NCBI RefSeq assembly: GCF_963678635.1 | Contig: NC_087064.1 | Coordinates: forward strand, 39,715,464-39,779,463 | Length of the DNA stretch: 64,000 nucleotides | From: Symsagittifera roscoffensis | Taxonomy: Eukaryota > Xenacoelomorpha > Acoela > Convolutidae | Direction of reading: 5' to 3' | Program-made: the position numbers and the translations under genes | Shown here: in pieces, positions 50,131 to 62,349 of the stretch | Layout: every line of letters starts with the position of its first letter | Numbering within the stretch: the stretch's first letter is position 1 | The notes under the pieces: generated by a model | Databases searched by the model: none | Told to the model about the DNA's origin: nothing | The model's input: only the letters and a program-made list of their open reading frames with translations

Positions 50131-53100
50131 AAAATATTATTTTTATCAACAATTTTTTTAATTAGTTTCATTAGTTTCTGCCCACAATCTAACTTGCAAG
50201 ATAATTTTTTAAGATATCATCACAAATTTTTGAGCTCTATTTAAAAAAGACTGTGACGTTCTTTTGTTTTTTCTACTTATAATTTCGGCCAAATGGATGA
50301 ATTTCTGTAAGTTTGTTGCATGTATTTGAGCTAAAAATTTGATTTAAATGGACCTTTTTTTAGGGTTATTTACCTATATGATTGCCCTGAATTTGATTTA
50401 TTGTAACATTTGTCGAAGATTTCATCGCAAAATTTGAGAGCAAAATGAGATTGTTTGTGACATTTTCTTGCATTTTTACTTAGGTTTTTGCCCAAAGCTT
50501 TTCTTACAAAGATGATTTTCTATTATTTTTGCATACTTCTGAACTCAAAATATGATTTATATCAACCATTTTCTTCTTTTTGTTCCATAGGTTGTTGCCC
50601 AGCATCTGATTTGAAGTAAAAATTTTTGATGATTTGATTGAAAAATTTGAGCTAAATTTTTTTATTGTGAATTTTTCTGGATTTTCAACTTAAAGTTTTT
50701 GCCAAATTTTTTGACCATGATGATTTTAAAAAGTTTTGTATATTTTTGACTCAAAATCAACTATTTTCTGGATTTTTTACACAAGTTTTTGCCCAATACC
50801 TGATTTAAATTGAGAACATTTTATGATTTGATTGCAAAATTTTCAGCTCAAAACTTGATTAATTTTGAGCCTTTTTTCATTTGTTGCTTAGGTTTTTGCC
50901 CAAAATTTTGTTTACAGTGATGATTTTCAATAACTTTGTTGGATACCTTTGAACTCAAAATAATATTAATATCAACCGTTTTCTTGATTCGTTACACACT
51001 TTTCTACCCAATATCTGATTTACAATGACAATTTATGACAGTTCGCAGTAAATTTTTGAGCTCAACAATTACCGTGACATTTTTTTGTTTTCTTTTACCG
51101 ATATTTTTGCCCAATTGAATGATTTTCTGCAACTTTGTTTCTTTTATTTGAGCTCAAATTTTGAATTATATGGAACTTTTTTGTGAATCTGATTTATTAA
51201 ATCAATTGTTGAAGATTTCATCGCGAAATTTTGAGAGCAAAATGAGATTTATTGTGACTTTTTTCTTGATTTATTACTGAAGTTTTAGACCACAGTCTTG
51301 TTTGCAAAGATGAATTTCTATACTTTTGTGGAATAATTTTCAGCTGAATTTTTGATTGACCATTTTTTTATCTGTTTCATAAATTTTTGCCCAACATTGG
51401 TTTTTTAAATGATACTATTTGAAGATTCGATTGCAAATATTGAGCTCAAAACTTAGTTTATTGTGACCCTTTTCATGATTTCTGACTTAGAATTTTGCTT
51501 CAAGTTTTTTTTAGCAATGATATTTTTTTATAAATTTTTTGCATATTTTTGAACTCGAACATCAATTTTGTCAACAAATTTCTTGAGCTTTTTCAGAAAT
51601 GTTTTTGCAAAATATTTGTTTTGATAATTTTTGATAATTTGGCAGAAAATTTTTGAGCTCAAAATCATTTGGTGTGACATTTTTTGTGTGGTTTCAAAAT
51701 AAAACAAAATGTGCTCAAAAACTTTTGCACAAAAACTGATTAAAAATATTAATTTTTGTGAATTTATTGCAAATATTTGGGCTCAAAAATTTCTTTAGTG
51801 TGACCTTTTTTTATTTGTTTCTTAGGAATTTTACCATAGTTTTATATACAAGGATTTTTTTTCAATGTTTTTTTTGCATATATTTGAGCTCAAAACTTTT
51901 TGCATTATTTTGAACTCAAACATCAATTTTGTCAACAAATTTCATGATTTTTTTCAGATAAGTTATTGAATAAAAAATTTGTTTTGATAATTTTTGATGA
52001 TTTGGCAGAAAAATTTTTAGCTCAAAATCAATTTGGCGTGACATTTTTTGTGTGGTTTCAAAATAAAACAAAATGTGCTCAAAAACTTTTGCACAAAAAC
52101 TGATTTAAAGTGATAACTTTTGTGATTTTAATGCAAATATTTGAGCTCGAAATTTTATTTATTGTGACCTTTTTTTTATTTGTTTCTTAGGAATTTTACC
52201 ATAGTTTTATATACAAGGATTTTTTTCAATAGTTTTATTGCATATATTTGAGCTCAAAACTTGGTTGATATCGACCGTTTTCTTGAATTATTTCATAGAT
52301 TTTGTTCAACATCGGATTTGAAACGACATAATTTGATGATTTGATTGCAAAAAAGTAAGCTCAAAACTTAATATATTGTGACTTTTTTCAAGTCGATTCA
52401 TTGTGTCGATTTGTTGCTTAGGTTTTTGCCAAAAATTTTCGTTTACATTGATGATTTTCAATAGCTTTGTTGCATGTTTTCGAACTAAAAATGTTATTTG
52501 TTTCAACCGTTTTCTTGATTTGTTACACAATTTTTAACCAATATCTGATTTACAATAATAATTTTTGATGACTTCGCATCAAAAATTTGAGCTAATAAAT
52601 CGATTTATTGTGACCATTTTTTCATGATTTATTACATGATTCATAAAAAAAACTCTTCATATTCGCAGCATAAGGTTTCAAAATAAAGTAAAAACAGCTC
52701 AACGTTTGATTGATGTAGATCATTTTCTTGATCTGCTACGAAAGTTTTTTCCCAATATCTGATTTACAAACATAATTTTTGATGATTTAGCCGAAAGTTT
52801 TTGAGCTCAAAAATCAATTTAATGTGACACTTTTTACGTTGTGTTACTTAATTTTTTGCACAAAATTTTAATTACAAGGACGAAATGATATAATTTTGTT
52901 GCTTATTTTTAGGCTGAAAATATGGTTGATATCGGTCGTTTGCTTGATTTATTACAAAAGTTTCTGCTCAATATCGGATTTTCAACGACAATTTTTTAAC
53001 CTTTTGCGTTATTTTGAGCTAAAAATTTGATTCATAGCGATCATTTTATAGATTTATTACACTGGTTTTTGCCCAAACACTAATTTACTATGATAATTTC

Positions 53101-55200
53101 TGATAATTTTGCAGCAAATTTTTCTAATAAATAAAATTTCTATTTATTTAGACCCTTTTCATGATTTGTTACTTATTTTTTTTGCCCAAAATCTTATTTA
53201 CAAGGACGAAGTTCTATCGCTTTATGGCATGTTTTGGAACACAAAATTTGTTTGATGTTCACTATTTTCTTTATTGTGTCGAAAATGTTTGTCCAATAGC
53301 TGATTTAAATTGATAATAATTTATGATTTGAATGCAAAACTTAAGCTCAAAACCAGATTTTTTGTGACCTTTTTCTTGATTTGTTGCTTAGGTTTTTGCC
53401 CAAAATTTTGTTTCCAATGATGATTTTGAATAAGTTTGTTGCATAATTTTAAACTGAATTTTAGATTTATATCAAGCGTTTTCTTGATCTTTTACACAGT
53501 TTTTTGCCCAATATCTGATTACAACGATAATTTATGATGACTTTGCAGCAAATTTTTGAGTTCATATTTTGAATTTTTGTGACCTTTTTCTTGATTTGTT
53601 ACTTAAATTTTTGCTCACACTTTTAATAAAAAGGATGAGTTTCGATAGTTTTGTTGCATATTTTTGACTTCAAAATTTGATTTATATCAACCAGTTTGTT
53701 GATTTGTTAGACAGATTTTCGGCTATGATCCGATTTACATGATTATTTTGTGATAATTTTGCAGCAATTTTTTGAGCTCAAAATTCGATACATTAGGACC
53801 ATTTTATTGATTTTTTAATTAAAACTTTAATCAACTTTTCATGTACAAGGGAGCAACTTTACTTTTTGAATTTTTTCAGGCTCAAAACTTGGTTGATATC
53901 GACCATTTTCTTTATCTGTTAAAAATCTGATTTAAAATAATAAATTGTATGATTTGATTGCAAAAATTTGAGCTCAAAACTTCTGACCTTTTCTCGATTT
54001 ACTCTGACCCTTTCTCGATTCCTAATTCGGTTTTTGCCATAAGATTTTTTTATGAAAAGTTTCTATAATTTTTTTGCTTTTTTCTGAACTAAAAATAAGA
54101 TTTATATCAAACACTTCTTGGTCTTTTACAAAGTTTTTTGCCCAATATTTGATTTGTCCAATAGCAATGATATTTTTGATGAATTCTGTAGTACTTTAGC
54201 TCAAATTTCGATTTAATGTGACATTTTTCCTGGTTTGTTTCTCAGATTTTTGCTACAATGTTGAGCTACAATGTTGATTTTCTATAACTTTATTGGAAAA
54301 TTTGAGCTCAAAAATTGCTTTCTATCGACCGTTTTCGTGATTTGTTACAGATGTTTTTGCCCAATAAAACATTTACACAGATAATTTTTGAAGATTTCCT
54401 TGAAAAATTTTCGAGTTCAAAATAAGATTTTCTGTGACATTTTTCCTGATTTGGTAGTTGGGTTTTTGCCCACATTTAAGAATTTCTATAATTTTGTTGC
54501 AATGATGATTTTCGATATTTTTCAGCTCAAATTTTGATTTATATAGACCAATTTCTTGAATTTTTTTTTAGCTTTTTGCCCAATATCTGACTTAGAATGA
54601 CAAAATTTGATGTTTCCTCTGCAGTTTTTTGAGCTCAAAATTTGATTTTTTGTGACAGTTTTCTTGATTTTCACTTAAGTTTTTGCCAATATCTGATTCA
54701 CAAGGAGCATTTTTGAAGACTTCGTTTTACGAGGCTGAATTTCCATAATTTTCGTTGCACAATTTTGAGCGAAAAATTTGGTTGATGTCGACCATTTTCT
54801 TGATTTGCTGAATCGGTTTTTGCCCATTATCTGATTTTCAATGATGTTTTTTTAATAATTTTGTTGCGTTTTTTCTGGTTAAAAGATTGATTTATGTCGA
54901 CCATTTTTTTGATTTGTTACATAGGTGTTTCCCCGCTATCTGAGTTACAAAAACCTTCAATAGTTTCTTTGCAAACATATTTGCTTAAAATTTGATTGAT
55001 GGCGGCCTTTTTCTTGATTTGATATATAGGTTTTTGTCCATAATTTGATTTACAATGATGACTTTTCATGAGTTCTTATGAAATATATGAGCTCAAAATT
55101 TTATTTTTGTGGATCATTTTCCTGAACTATATAACATTCAGCACGTGTGCTTTTATTTAAAAAGTCGAAAAAAAAATATTTCAACATTTTTTAGATCCAT
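50131..55200 (+). repeat. ~105-bp monomer array, forward part 2
   Basis: This is the long forward-oriented, highly degenerate part. Successive TTTTTGCCCAA-type words occur about 100-110 bp apart (for example near 50891, 51001 and 51101). The two subtypes alternate for much of the length. A recent larger duplication is visible around 51600-51900 versus 51955-52260 (GTGTGGTTTCAAAATAAAAC and TTAGGAATTTTACCATAG in both). Divergence between monomers is high, in contrast with the inverted part. No gene is seen. Confidence 0.85.
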
Positions 55201-55472
55201 GTTTTTTTGTCGAGTTGACAGAAAAAATGGACTTGAATCATTTTGAAATAGATTTTTTAACTCTATCTGCTCAAGGGTCTTTTAAAATGGATTTAAAGGG
55301 ATTTTAGTAAGATCCAGATGGATTTAAGTGAGTTCAGATAGATTTTAGTGAGTAGAAAAATCCATCCAAATCGATTGAAATTGATTTTCAATCACTTAAA
55401 TTGATCCAAATTTTTTAAATAACATTGATTTAAAATCGATTTAAAATCAATTTAAATCCCAATCAGAAACCA

Positions 55473-55488
55473 TTTTTGTCAGTGCGGG
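55473..55488 (-). repeat. Right terminal inverted repeat of the block
   Basis: TTTTTGTCAGTGCGGG, the exact complement of the left end. The following bases (CACTTCATGC) do not match the bases before the left end except possibly CA. Confidence 0.65.
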
Positions 55489-56294
55489 CACTTCATGCAT
55501 TTTGAAGTCCAGCTTCAACAGTCAAAGCTTTGGACTGATAATAGCAGTCCTGTTTTATTAGTTTTCATCTGTTTTGTTTTTTCGCCAGCACAACTGACCG
55601 GCTTTTGTCAAGTTTCCCGATGAAAAACGCAACGCATTTAAACAATGGTTTGAATGGCCACAAACAAGCCTTTTATTTCCCCTCGATCAGTTTTGTCTTT
55701 TAACAAACGTGCAGTATAATTTTTTGCACATGTTGTTGTGAATATATAAGCAAAAACCAATTTCGTTTGAACAAATGAAATGCGCAATGGTGTTACGCTG
55801 TTCTCTTGTGGGACAAATTGAAAACAAAATTTAAAATTACTTTCCGCTGTGTGTTTATTGGAGCTGAAATATTTGAACATACTGGTTTTTTTCTTTCTCA
55901 CGCGACTAAAAATATTGTTGGAATCTTAATAACATTGTACTTCAAGAAAAACAATTTTTTTCTGGTAAGCACAAGCAGTCTCTGAAAACATGAATTAATC
56001 AGCAACACCGCCTTTGATTTTTTTGGTTCTAATTTAGACAGTAAGTATTATTGCTGCGTTCTATTATTAATGAAAACTGCGCTATGAAAAACATGAGTAA
56101 CATGGCTCTAGTAGGTTTGTGACGCCGATTATTCAATTGGAGAATGGAGCCGACATTAAAATAAATATATTGACAATCGATCCCTCTCTTCTCATCTCTG
56201 TCGGAATCAGTTAATTTAATTTTTCCCTTTGTTCCCTGATTGCATCCAGCTATGCACCTTGCTTCTGCACTGTTTCTTGTGTCCTCTCTCAACA

Positions 56295-56330
56295 CCCCCC
56301 CCCCCCCCCCCCCACACGCACACACACACA
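56295..56330 (+). repeat. Poly-C tract followed by CA repeat
   Basis: Nineteen C are followed by ACACGCACACACACACA. On the minus strand the poly-G gives the glycine run inside the open frame at 56029-56415, which weakens any claim that this frame is coding. Confidence 0.95.
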
Positions 56331-57692
56331 TCGACAAGAGAAAAAGTGCAGAGTTCGTATTCCTCATTTTCATCCCATACACTTTGCAAAACCAAACAAG
56401 TCTAATCACTATCATCTGTATTTAAAGAGCTCTTTTTCAAAAAATTCAGAGAATCATCAGAAGACTTATTTTCACCAAATATGATTCAACAATTGAAAAT
56501 CGATATGTAAGCTTTTTATTGCAGCAGCAAAGCGCATACGGTCGTCTAATACAAGTTTTTTTAATGAAATGTTGTTAAAAGTTTTTTGGTTAATAATTTG
56601 TGCCTCATATCCTCCTCCCTCATTTCGAAAAGGTTTTATTTCAAACAGCAAACGACTATACGGACTGAACAATTTTTATTAAATTTTCTTAATTAAATTA
56701 GTTCGACTGTTTGTTAGCACTCTAATCTCGAATCCCGTGGTGCTTCATCCAACTGATGGTGGAGTGATTTAAAAAGCACCATTTTTTATTCCAGTCTGCA
56801 GCCTGAGTAAGTGGTGTGCTTATGAAGTTGCTGTTTGTTGTTTCTTGTTGTTTTTTGTAGTTGTGCTGTGGAACATCAAAACAACTGTCGATTGTTCTGT
56901 TGAGTGATTGCGTTATTTGCAAATGGGGTAAATGGCCGATCAGTTTCCCTGCTGCTGCTGCTTTCATTCCCCCCTACTTTAATGGCCCCCATTCCCAGTG
57001 GCATGCCGGTGGCCAAATGTGCTGTTATTGCGACCGTGCTTTGAAATTTTAATTCAAAACTTAACTACCACTTTTGCCATATGCACATCAAATTCAATGA
57101 AACAAAAATACGTTCACAAAAAAAGCAAAAAAATTGAAAAGAACAGCATTTAAGTTTAAAAGGCATTTTATATACTGCAAAATGTATATTGAAACAATTT
57201 TTACACTTTTCCTTCTTCGGCGCTATGACTAAGACTAACAAATAGTTTTGCGGCGAAATTGATCAATTAAGAACGCGCTGAGCCTGGGGCAGCAAAATTT
57301 CGAAGTCACGAGCAGTGCTACTAGTTTTTTTTTTCACTCGTTTGGTTCAGCAAAAAAAATTAAAGGTAATATTTTTAACTATTTTTTATTAGCTTTAATT
57401 GCTGTCTCTCCTTTCATTCTTTGTGCTTATCAATAACATTAAATGAGTTGATGTGATGTGTGTTGGATGATAATATTCATTTGAGTTGTTCTCGCCAACC
57501 TGCAGCTGAGCTGACTTAAGCAATAAAATGGAAGAGGTTTCGGGGGAGAAGGGGAGGTATCTGATCTCAAATCTATCAGAGTAGAACATTATATTGCGGC
57601 GGCAGTGTTTTTTGATAGTAGATTGAATTCGTTTGTTTAATAGAAATTATCACCATTTTTCATCACTTCCCATTTGCACTTACTTTATCATT

Positions 57693-57699
57693 TCTCTCT

Positions 57700-57750
<51 letters not shown>

Positions 57751-57752
57751 TC
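57693..57752 (+). repeat. (CT)n microsatellite
   Basis: CT dinucleotides form about 60 bp with a few T interruptions. The tract explains the serine/leucine run in the plus-strand open frame at 57633-58019. Confidence 0.97.
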
Positions 57753-57969
57753 TCACCAGCAGCAATAATATTTAATCTAAATAATATGTTTTGCTGTTTG
57801 CGCAACTGTATTATCACTATTTTCCTAGTTATTTCTGCTGTAGTGCGGGTGCGGGTGGTTGTGGTGGCGGCATTTGCAGCAGTTGCTTTTCTCCCCTATC
57901 GTTGTTTACCTTCTCTCCCTTCCCCCTTTCCACACACGTCCCCAGTTCCCCTTCTTCCCTCGCTTATGC

Positions 57970-57971
57970 TT

Positions 57972-58003
<32 letters not shown>

Positions 58004-58008
58004 ACTAC
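57970..58008 (+). repeat. (CTA)n(CTG)n trinucleotide repeat
   Basis: Several CTA units are followed by several CTG units and again CTA. A related CCA/CCG-rich stretch lies at about 58046-58078. Leucine and threonine/alanine runs in the overlapping open frames come from it. Confidence 0.93.
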
Positions 58009-58153
58009 AACTCACCTAGTGAGGCGATGCGCAGATAGGTCCTCACCCACCACCGCCATCGCCACCACCACCGCCACATAAGAACAGTGGCTGCTACAGC
58101 GCAGCAGCCTCCTCCTCAATCTCAGCCTCCGCTGCCTCCTCATTTTCCAGAGA

Positions 58154-58168
58154 CCCCCCCCCCCCCCC
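58154..58168 (+). repeat. Poly-C tract
   Basis: Fifteen C, followed by an ACAC-rich stretch. This is the second long C run within 2 kb. Confidence 0.95.
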
Positions 58169-58218
58169 AAACACACACGCACACGCACGAACAGCCGACG
58201 CCACTGCTCGAGCTGCCT

Positions 58219-58280
58219 GTTGTGTGTATGTGTGTGTTTGTGTGTGTGTGCGTGTGTGTCCGTGTGAGTGTGAGTGTGTT
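58219..58280 (+). repeat. (TG)n-rich microsatellite
   Basis: An interrupted TG repeat with TATG, CGTG and GAGTG variants. It gives the valine/cysteine alternation in overlapping frames. Confidence 0.93.
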
Positions 58281-58522
58281 AATACTTCGCTTGACTTGTT
58301 CTAAAATTGCTTCCCTATGCTGAAAAACATTTTGCTTTTGTTTATTTGTTCATTGCGGCTAATAAAAAAACAGACTGAACTAACTAACTTTTCTTCCCAT
58401 ATATCTCTGTTCAGTCCTGTAATGTTCCATTCGCTTCAACGTACCCTACCCTACTTAGCTGCTATCTATCTCCCCCAAGTACTTCTGCTCCAAAACTAAC
58501 TAACTTATTCATACCCCCGCAG

Positions 58523-58568
58523 AACTGCACCAGTGTAAGACCACAAGGCTGCACTAACTCCAAAACAG
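58523..58568 (+). other. Candidate 46-bp exon
   Basis: A pyrimidine-rich acceptor-like stretch ending CCCCCGCAG is followed by 46 bases, then GTAGGCGTGAG, a fair donor site. In the first frame the segment reads without a stop (NCTSVRPQGCTNSKT). There is no neighbouring exon I can join to it, so this rests only on splice-site shape and may be chance. Confidence 0.12.
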
Positions 58569-59305
58569 GTAGGCGTGAGCAGTAATTCAATAAGTTTTCA
58601 TCGAGCATCCTAAACAAAACACCACCACTCACTTCAGCACCACAAAACATAAGTTGCGTTTGCTACCCTGTCCTGCCATGCCATGGCATGTCCTACTTGC
58701 CTATCCCCGCACACGCGCTCGCCCGCTCCCGCCGCCCTACCCGTCCCGTGCCCATATCCACAACAAGCGACTGCGTCAATGCAAACAACAACAAACAAAA
58801 GAATCTGTTCTGATTTTTTCTTGTTTCATCCCCCCTTTTCACTTCACGTTGATCTCAGGGACGGTATTGGAACTTGTCATAGGGCTCGCTTTGGTACTAT
58901 TTAGGATATTTGTTTTCTGCCAAACTTCGCTTTTGCTTTGCTAAAGGCATCTTGGGCGCCAATATGTATACTATTTTAATGGTGGCTCCAAAAAACACGG
59001 TTTTAAGATCAAAACTTTTCAAAAAATGTTTTGATCAAAACGACTTTTGGCATGACTTGTCAAAAAATTGACCACATCACAATCTTTTTTTTGCAAAATA
59101 AGGTATCAGAAAGTTTTTGAAGAGCGCGCAAAATCAATTTGGTCTTTGTGGGGAAAAGGTAGACACAATTTTGGCTAAAATTCTTCTAAGAATTCGATGC
59201 TCTTTGGAAACTTATTCTAGGCTCACATTTGTTTGTTTTGTAGGTATAATTGAAATAAAATTTAAGTGTGTGCGGCCTATCTTAGAGGATGAATGATAGA
59301 TTTAT

Positions 59306-59605
59306 TCACACCAACATAAAGGAGAGTTGAACAAGAAAGGCACCAAAATGAGGAGAGTGGAACAACTCATCCGCCGCTTTCTCCTCCAAGTGTAATCTGC
59401 AGCAGTCGTTTGATGCAGGTGTTGGCGGTGTTGGTAATGCTGCTGCAGGTGTTGACGGCGGTCGGGGTAAGTTCCACTTTTTCCTTCTTACCGTACTCAG
59501 TGCTCGCATTTTGTTATTGATGCTTATGTCATTTTCAATTGTATTCAGCGTCAAGATATATTGATTTGAGTTCAACAGGCAAGATGTTGGCATAACTGCA
59601 TCCAA
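59306..59605 (-). other. Unassigned 99-codon open frame
   Basis: This is the best low-copy open frame not dominated by a microsatellite. It starts with ATG and encodes a basic middle (VRRKKWNLPRPPS), a proline/alanine/threonine-rich stretch (PPSTPAAALPTPPTPAS) and a C-terminal part with an EEKAADELF word. I recognise no domain. The proline/alanine stretch corresponds to GGTGTTG/GCTGCTG-like words and may be repeat-derived. Coding status is doubtful. Confidence 0.15.
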
Positions 59606-61649
59606 GTAAATTTGAAATGACAGTTAGCCTTTCATCTCGCCACGATGAACCAGGTCACGATCAATCTATATGCACCAGCATGTTTTTACCTCCAGCTTTT
59701 TGCCTGTAGCTAAAAATAATATGGTCAAATTATCTTCGTCAAAGCTGGATCTGTAGCTTGGAAACTTTTTGTCGTTTTACAGAAGTCACTCAAGCCAACT
59801 ACAGCAGCTTATTTTAGAGAATTAATATTTCGAATTTCATAGCAACGCGCTAAATAGTGGGAAAATATTTCAAGTGCAGTTTCTGCAATTTTTATTTAAA
59901 ACTGAACGCAAAAAAAAATAGCCTTTCAAAAAAAATATGTCTGACAGAAGACAATTCTCCGCCACTACATTCTTTGCACCAACAAGCTTAAAGAGAGCTT
60001 TTTCTTTGTACAAAATAAAGTTTCTGTGAAATTGAAATCTGAAATGCGACAAATTGGTTCTCAGTTTAAACATAGTTGTCGAAAACAACACAATTTGCGT
60101 CACGTTATGTTTCAAACCAACTTTTTACTTTTTTCCCTAAGCAAAGTTGTTCAATTTTGAGTTAGAGATGTGCGCGTAACATTCTGACAAGCTTCGCAGG
60201 AGAATCTAAAAGCCCAACGTTGTGGGAAGGAATTATCTGGTGTAGGGTCGGTTTTTTGAAGCGGAATCTTTCCTAGATCAAAGAGAGCGGTCTTATTACG
60301 GCGTCTGCTTACCCAGTTTGGCCTCGTAATGAGATGCCTCAAAAACACCTTCATATTGGGTAAAGTGGGATGACATATGCATCTCTTTCAAGCGCAATTC
60401 GTATTCCTAAAGTCGTTTTTTCTCTGAGTCGAGAAAATTAGACAAAATTTTTCAGAATCAGTTTTCAATTTATGGTAGGGGTAACGAATATGATCAAAGA
60501 AATGATCGGATTTCAGAGATTTCAAGGTTGTTCCAGCTATAACATTTAACCCTCATTTTGAAACACTCCACTCCCATGACCCAACCAAAAAAAACAACTG
60601 AAAATTTTCGAAGCATTTTGATAACAAAATTAGATAACGGAAACATTATCCATTTGTGGTTCTTTTTTCTAACTATCCTTTTCAACCTTTGTCTCCAATT
60701 TATGCAGGCGATTCTGTTAAACTTTCGAGCAGCCGTAAACAAGGGTTAAACTGTTTCGGCGGATTACCCTTTTTTCTCGACAATTTGGAAATTTTAGAAA
60801 CGTTTTGAACATACTTATCTATGTATGATATGATTTAATTGGTTGCAAAGCCTTTGGCCTCTGAGACAATACTATGTCGCACCTAAAATCGTGAAAACCG
60901 GAGTCAGGTTGACCGGAACAAGCGGCAGTTGTTGTTCCGATCATTGAGTAAGTTGAGGAAATTATGTTTCGGGTGGTTTTTTCAAACCAAAATAGCTCGG
61001 TGTTTATATAATAAAATCCACCGTGTCGAGGTCTAGGTTCATGACCGGACCTTCGCGACAAAATTTGTGCATGTCCAGCTTTCCAGACCAACTATAGGCA
61101 TTTCTAGACTCTATTCGGACCGAGGTCCATCTCAAAACCGCTCAAGATTTGAACGGTTTGAACAGTTTTCCAGCAAGACTCGAGCGGTTTGAATGGTTTG
61201 GGCGGTTTATTTTAGAAAAACTGATCAACTCGATCACACCTTGCTTTAAAAAACTACTCAAAAGCCGTTAATTTGTTGCGGCGGTTTTTGAAAGGTTTTT
61301 CACGCAAGATTTGAGCAGTTTATGAGCGATTTTTTAAAAAAAGATTAACAGTACCAAAAGGACTGGAAAAGGCAATTGGACGCTACCCGGGTCGAGGTTA
61401 TGGTTTTATGATCAGACGGACGCGGCCGAGTTTTGGTATTTTCAGACTGTCCAGACTGTTGGTTCGACCCCGCATAGATACATTTCACTTTTTTCGACTA
61501 AAAAGGTTTTTTTTTATTGTCTCGCGTTTCTCCACGAGCAAAAAAAAATTTACTTTGATCCATCAAAAATTTGTTTCAAATGGCGCGACTAATTATTTGA
61601 TGGGTAATGATTAATTCAACTTTACAGATCAAAAACTTTGAGCATTCTT

Positions 61650-62345
61650 TTGAGCGGAGACTGTTATCAATTTTTTTTTTAATGATTCTAGAAACACTGC
61701 GCGAGCTCAGTGATTAACTTTTTCTTCGATAGCCAAAACAGAACGTGTATGTATGTATGTATGCTATCGCCACCAAAACCTGGCTTCTCTAGATTTTCGC
61801 GACCATGACGATCCGTCGCGACTTTCGCGACCGAAGCGGAGGTGGCGCGACGAAAACGTCGCAACTCGTATTTGTTCTGTCCAGACTTTCGCAACGAAGA
61901 TTTGCCGTTTCCAGACTTTCGCGACCGAAAAAGTGAGGCACGTTTTTCGCAACCAAGGCGGATACGGCGCGATCCTGCGGCTCAGGAAACAACGCGACCT
62001 GTTATTTTGAGCGCAGCCTGTTATCAAAGTTTTTAGTTTTTTTATGGTTATAGAAAAACTACGCGCGCTCAGTAATTAACTTTTTTGTTCAAAAGCCAAA
62101 ACAGAACGTTGTATGTTTCTTGTATCAATGTATGCATGTATGCGATCGCCACTGAAACCTGGTTTTTCCAGTTTTTTTTTGCGAACATGATGATCCGTCG
62201 GGACTTTTGCGACCAAACGGAGTAGGCGCGACCAAAACATCGCGACTCGTGTTTGTTATGTCCAGTCTATCGCAACCAAGATTTGCAAACTTTCGCGACC
62301 AAGGCGGATACGGCGCGACCCTGTAGCTCAGGAAACGGCGCGACC
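61650..62345 (+). repeat. ~350-bp direct duplication leading into the minisatellite
   Basis: About 61650-61985 and 62005-62340 share the same order of words: GAGCG, CTGTTATCAA, GCGCTCAGT or GAGCTCAGT before GATTAAC or AATTAAC, AGCCAAAACAGAACGT, GTATGTATG or GTATGCATG, ATCGCCAC, AAACCTGG, GATCCGTCG and a CGGATACGGCGCGA end. They differ by many substitutions. The (GTAT)n run at about 61747-61762 is in the first copy. Confidence 0.82.
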
Positions 62346-62349
62346 GGCG

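Larger units (their letters stand above)
46213..55488. mobile_element. ~9.3-kb tandem-repeat block with terminal inverted repeats
   Basis: The block opens with CCCGCACTGACAAAAA (46213-46228) and closes with the exact complement TTTTTGTCAGTGCGGG (55473-55488). Just inside both ends lie 200-300 bp rich in GATTT/AAATC words (left: about 46230-46410, with AGAGATTGATTTCAG and TCGATTTGATC; right: about 55200-55470, with GATTTAAAATCGATTTAAAA), a pattern common in subterminal regions of DNA transposons. The interior is filled with ~105-bp monomers. No transposase frame is visible, so it would be non-autonomous. A clear target duplication is not seen: only CA could be argued on both sides. An accidental pair of inverted words bounding an array is the alternative. 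Confidence 0.55.
55489..61640. other. Low-copy stretch, possible intergenic or intron DNA
   Basis: Tandem organisation stops here and I find no match to other parts of the window. Composition is closer to balanced, with pyrimidine-rich and CA-rich parts between 57.6 and 58.9 kb. Several open frames exist (minus strand 55638-55901, 56029-56415, 56722-56967, 59306-59605, 60151-60354; plus strand 57633-58019), but none resembles a family I know and several are built on simple repeats. Splice-like words are present (for example 58511-58522 and 58569-58574). If any gene lies in the window, this is where to look. Near 61140-61330 short GGTTTGAA and GGCGGTTT words repeat irregularly. Confidence 0.5.

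Noticed and set aside
56029-56415. 128-codon minus-strand frame
   Set aside because: It runs through a 19-base poly-G as a glycine stretch and has no recognisable domain; frame would change with any slippage of the tract.
57633-58019. 128-codon plus-strand frame
   Set aside because: More than half is encoded by CT, CTA and CTG simple repeats.
61455-61475. GGTTCGACCCC word resembling a tRNA B-box
   Set aside because: No A-box at suitable distance and no cloverleaf pairing around it.
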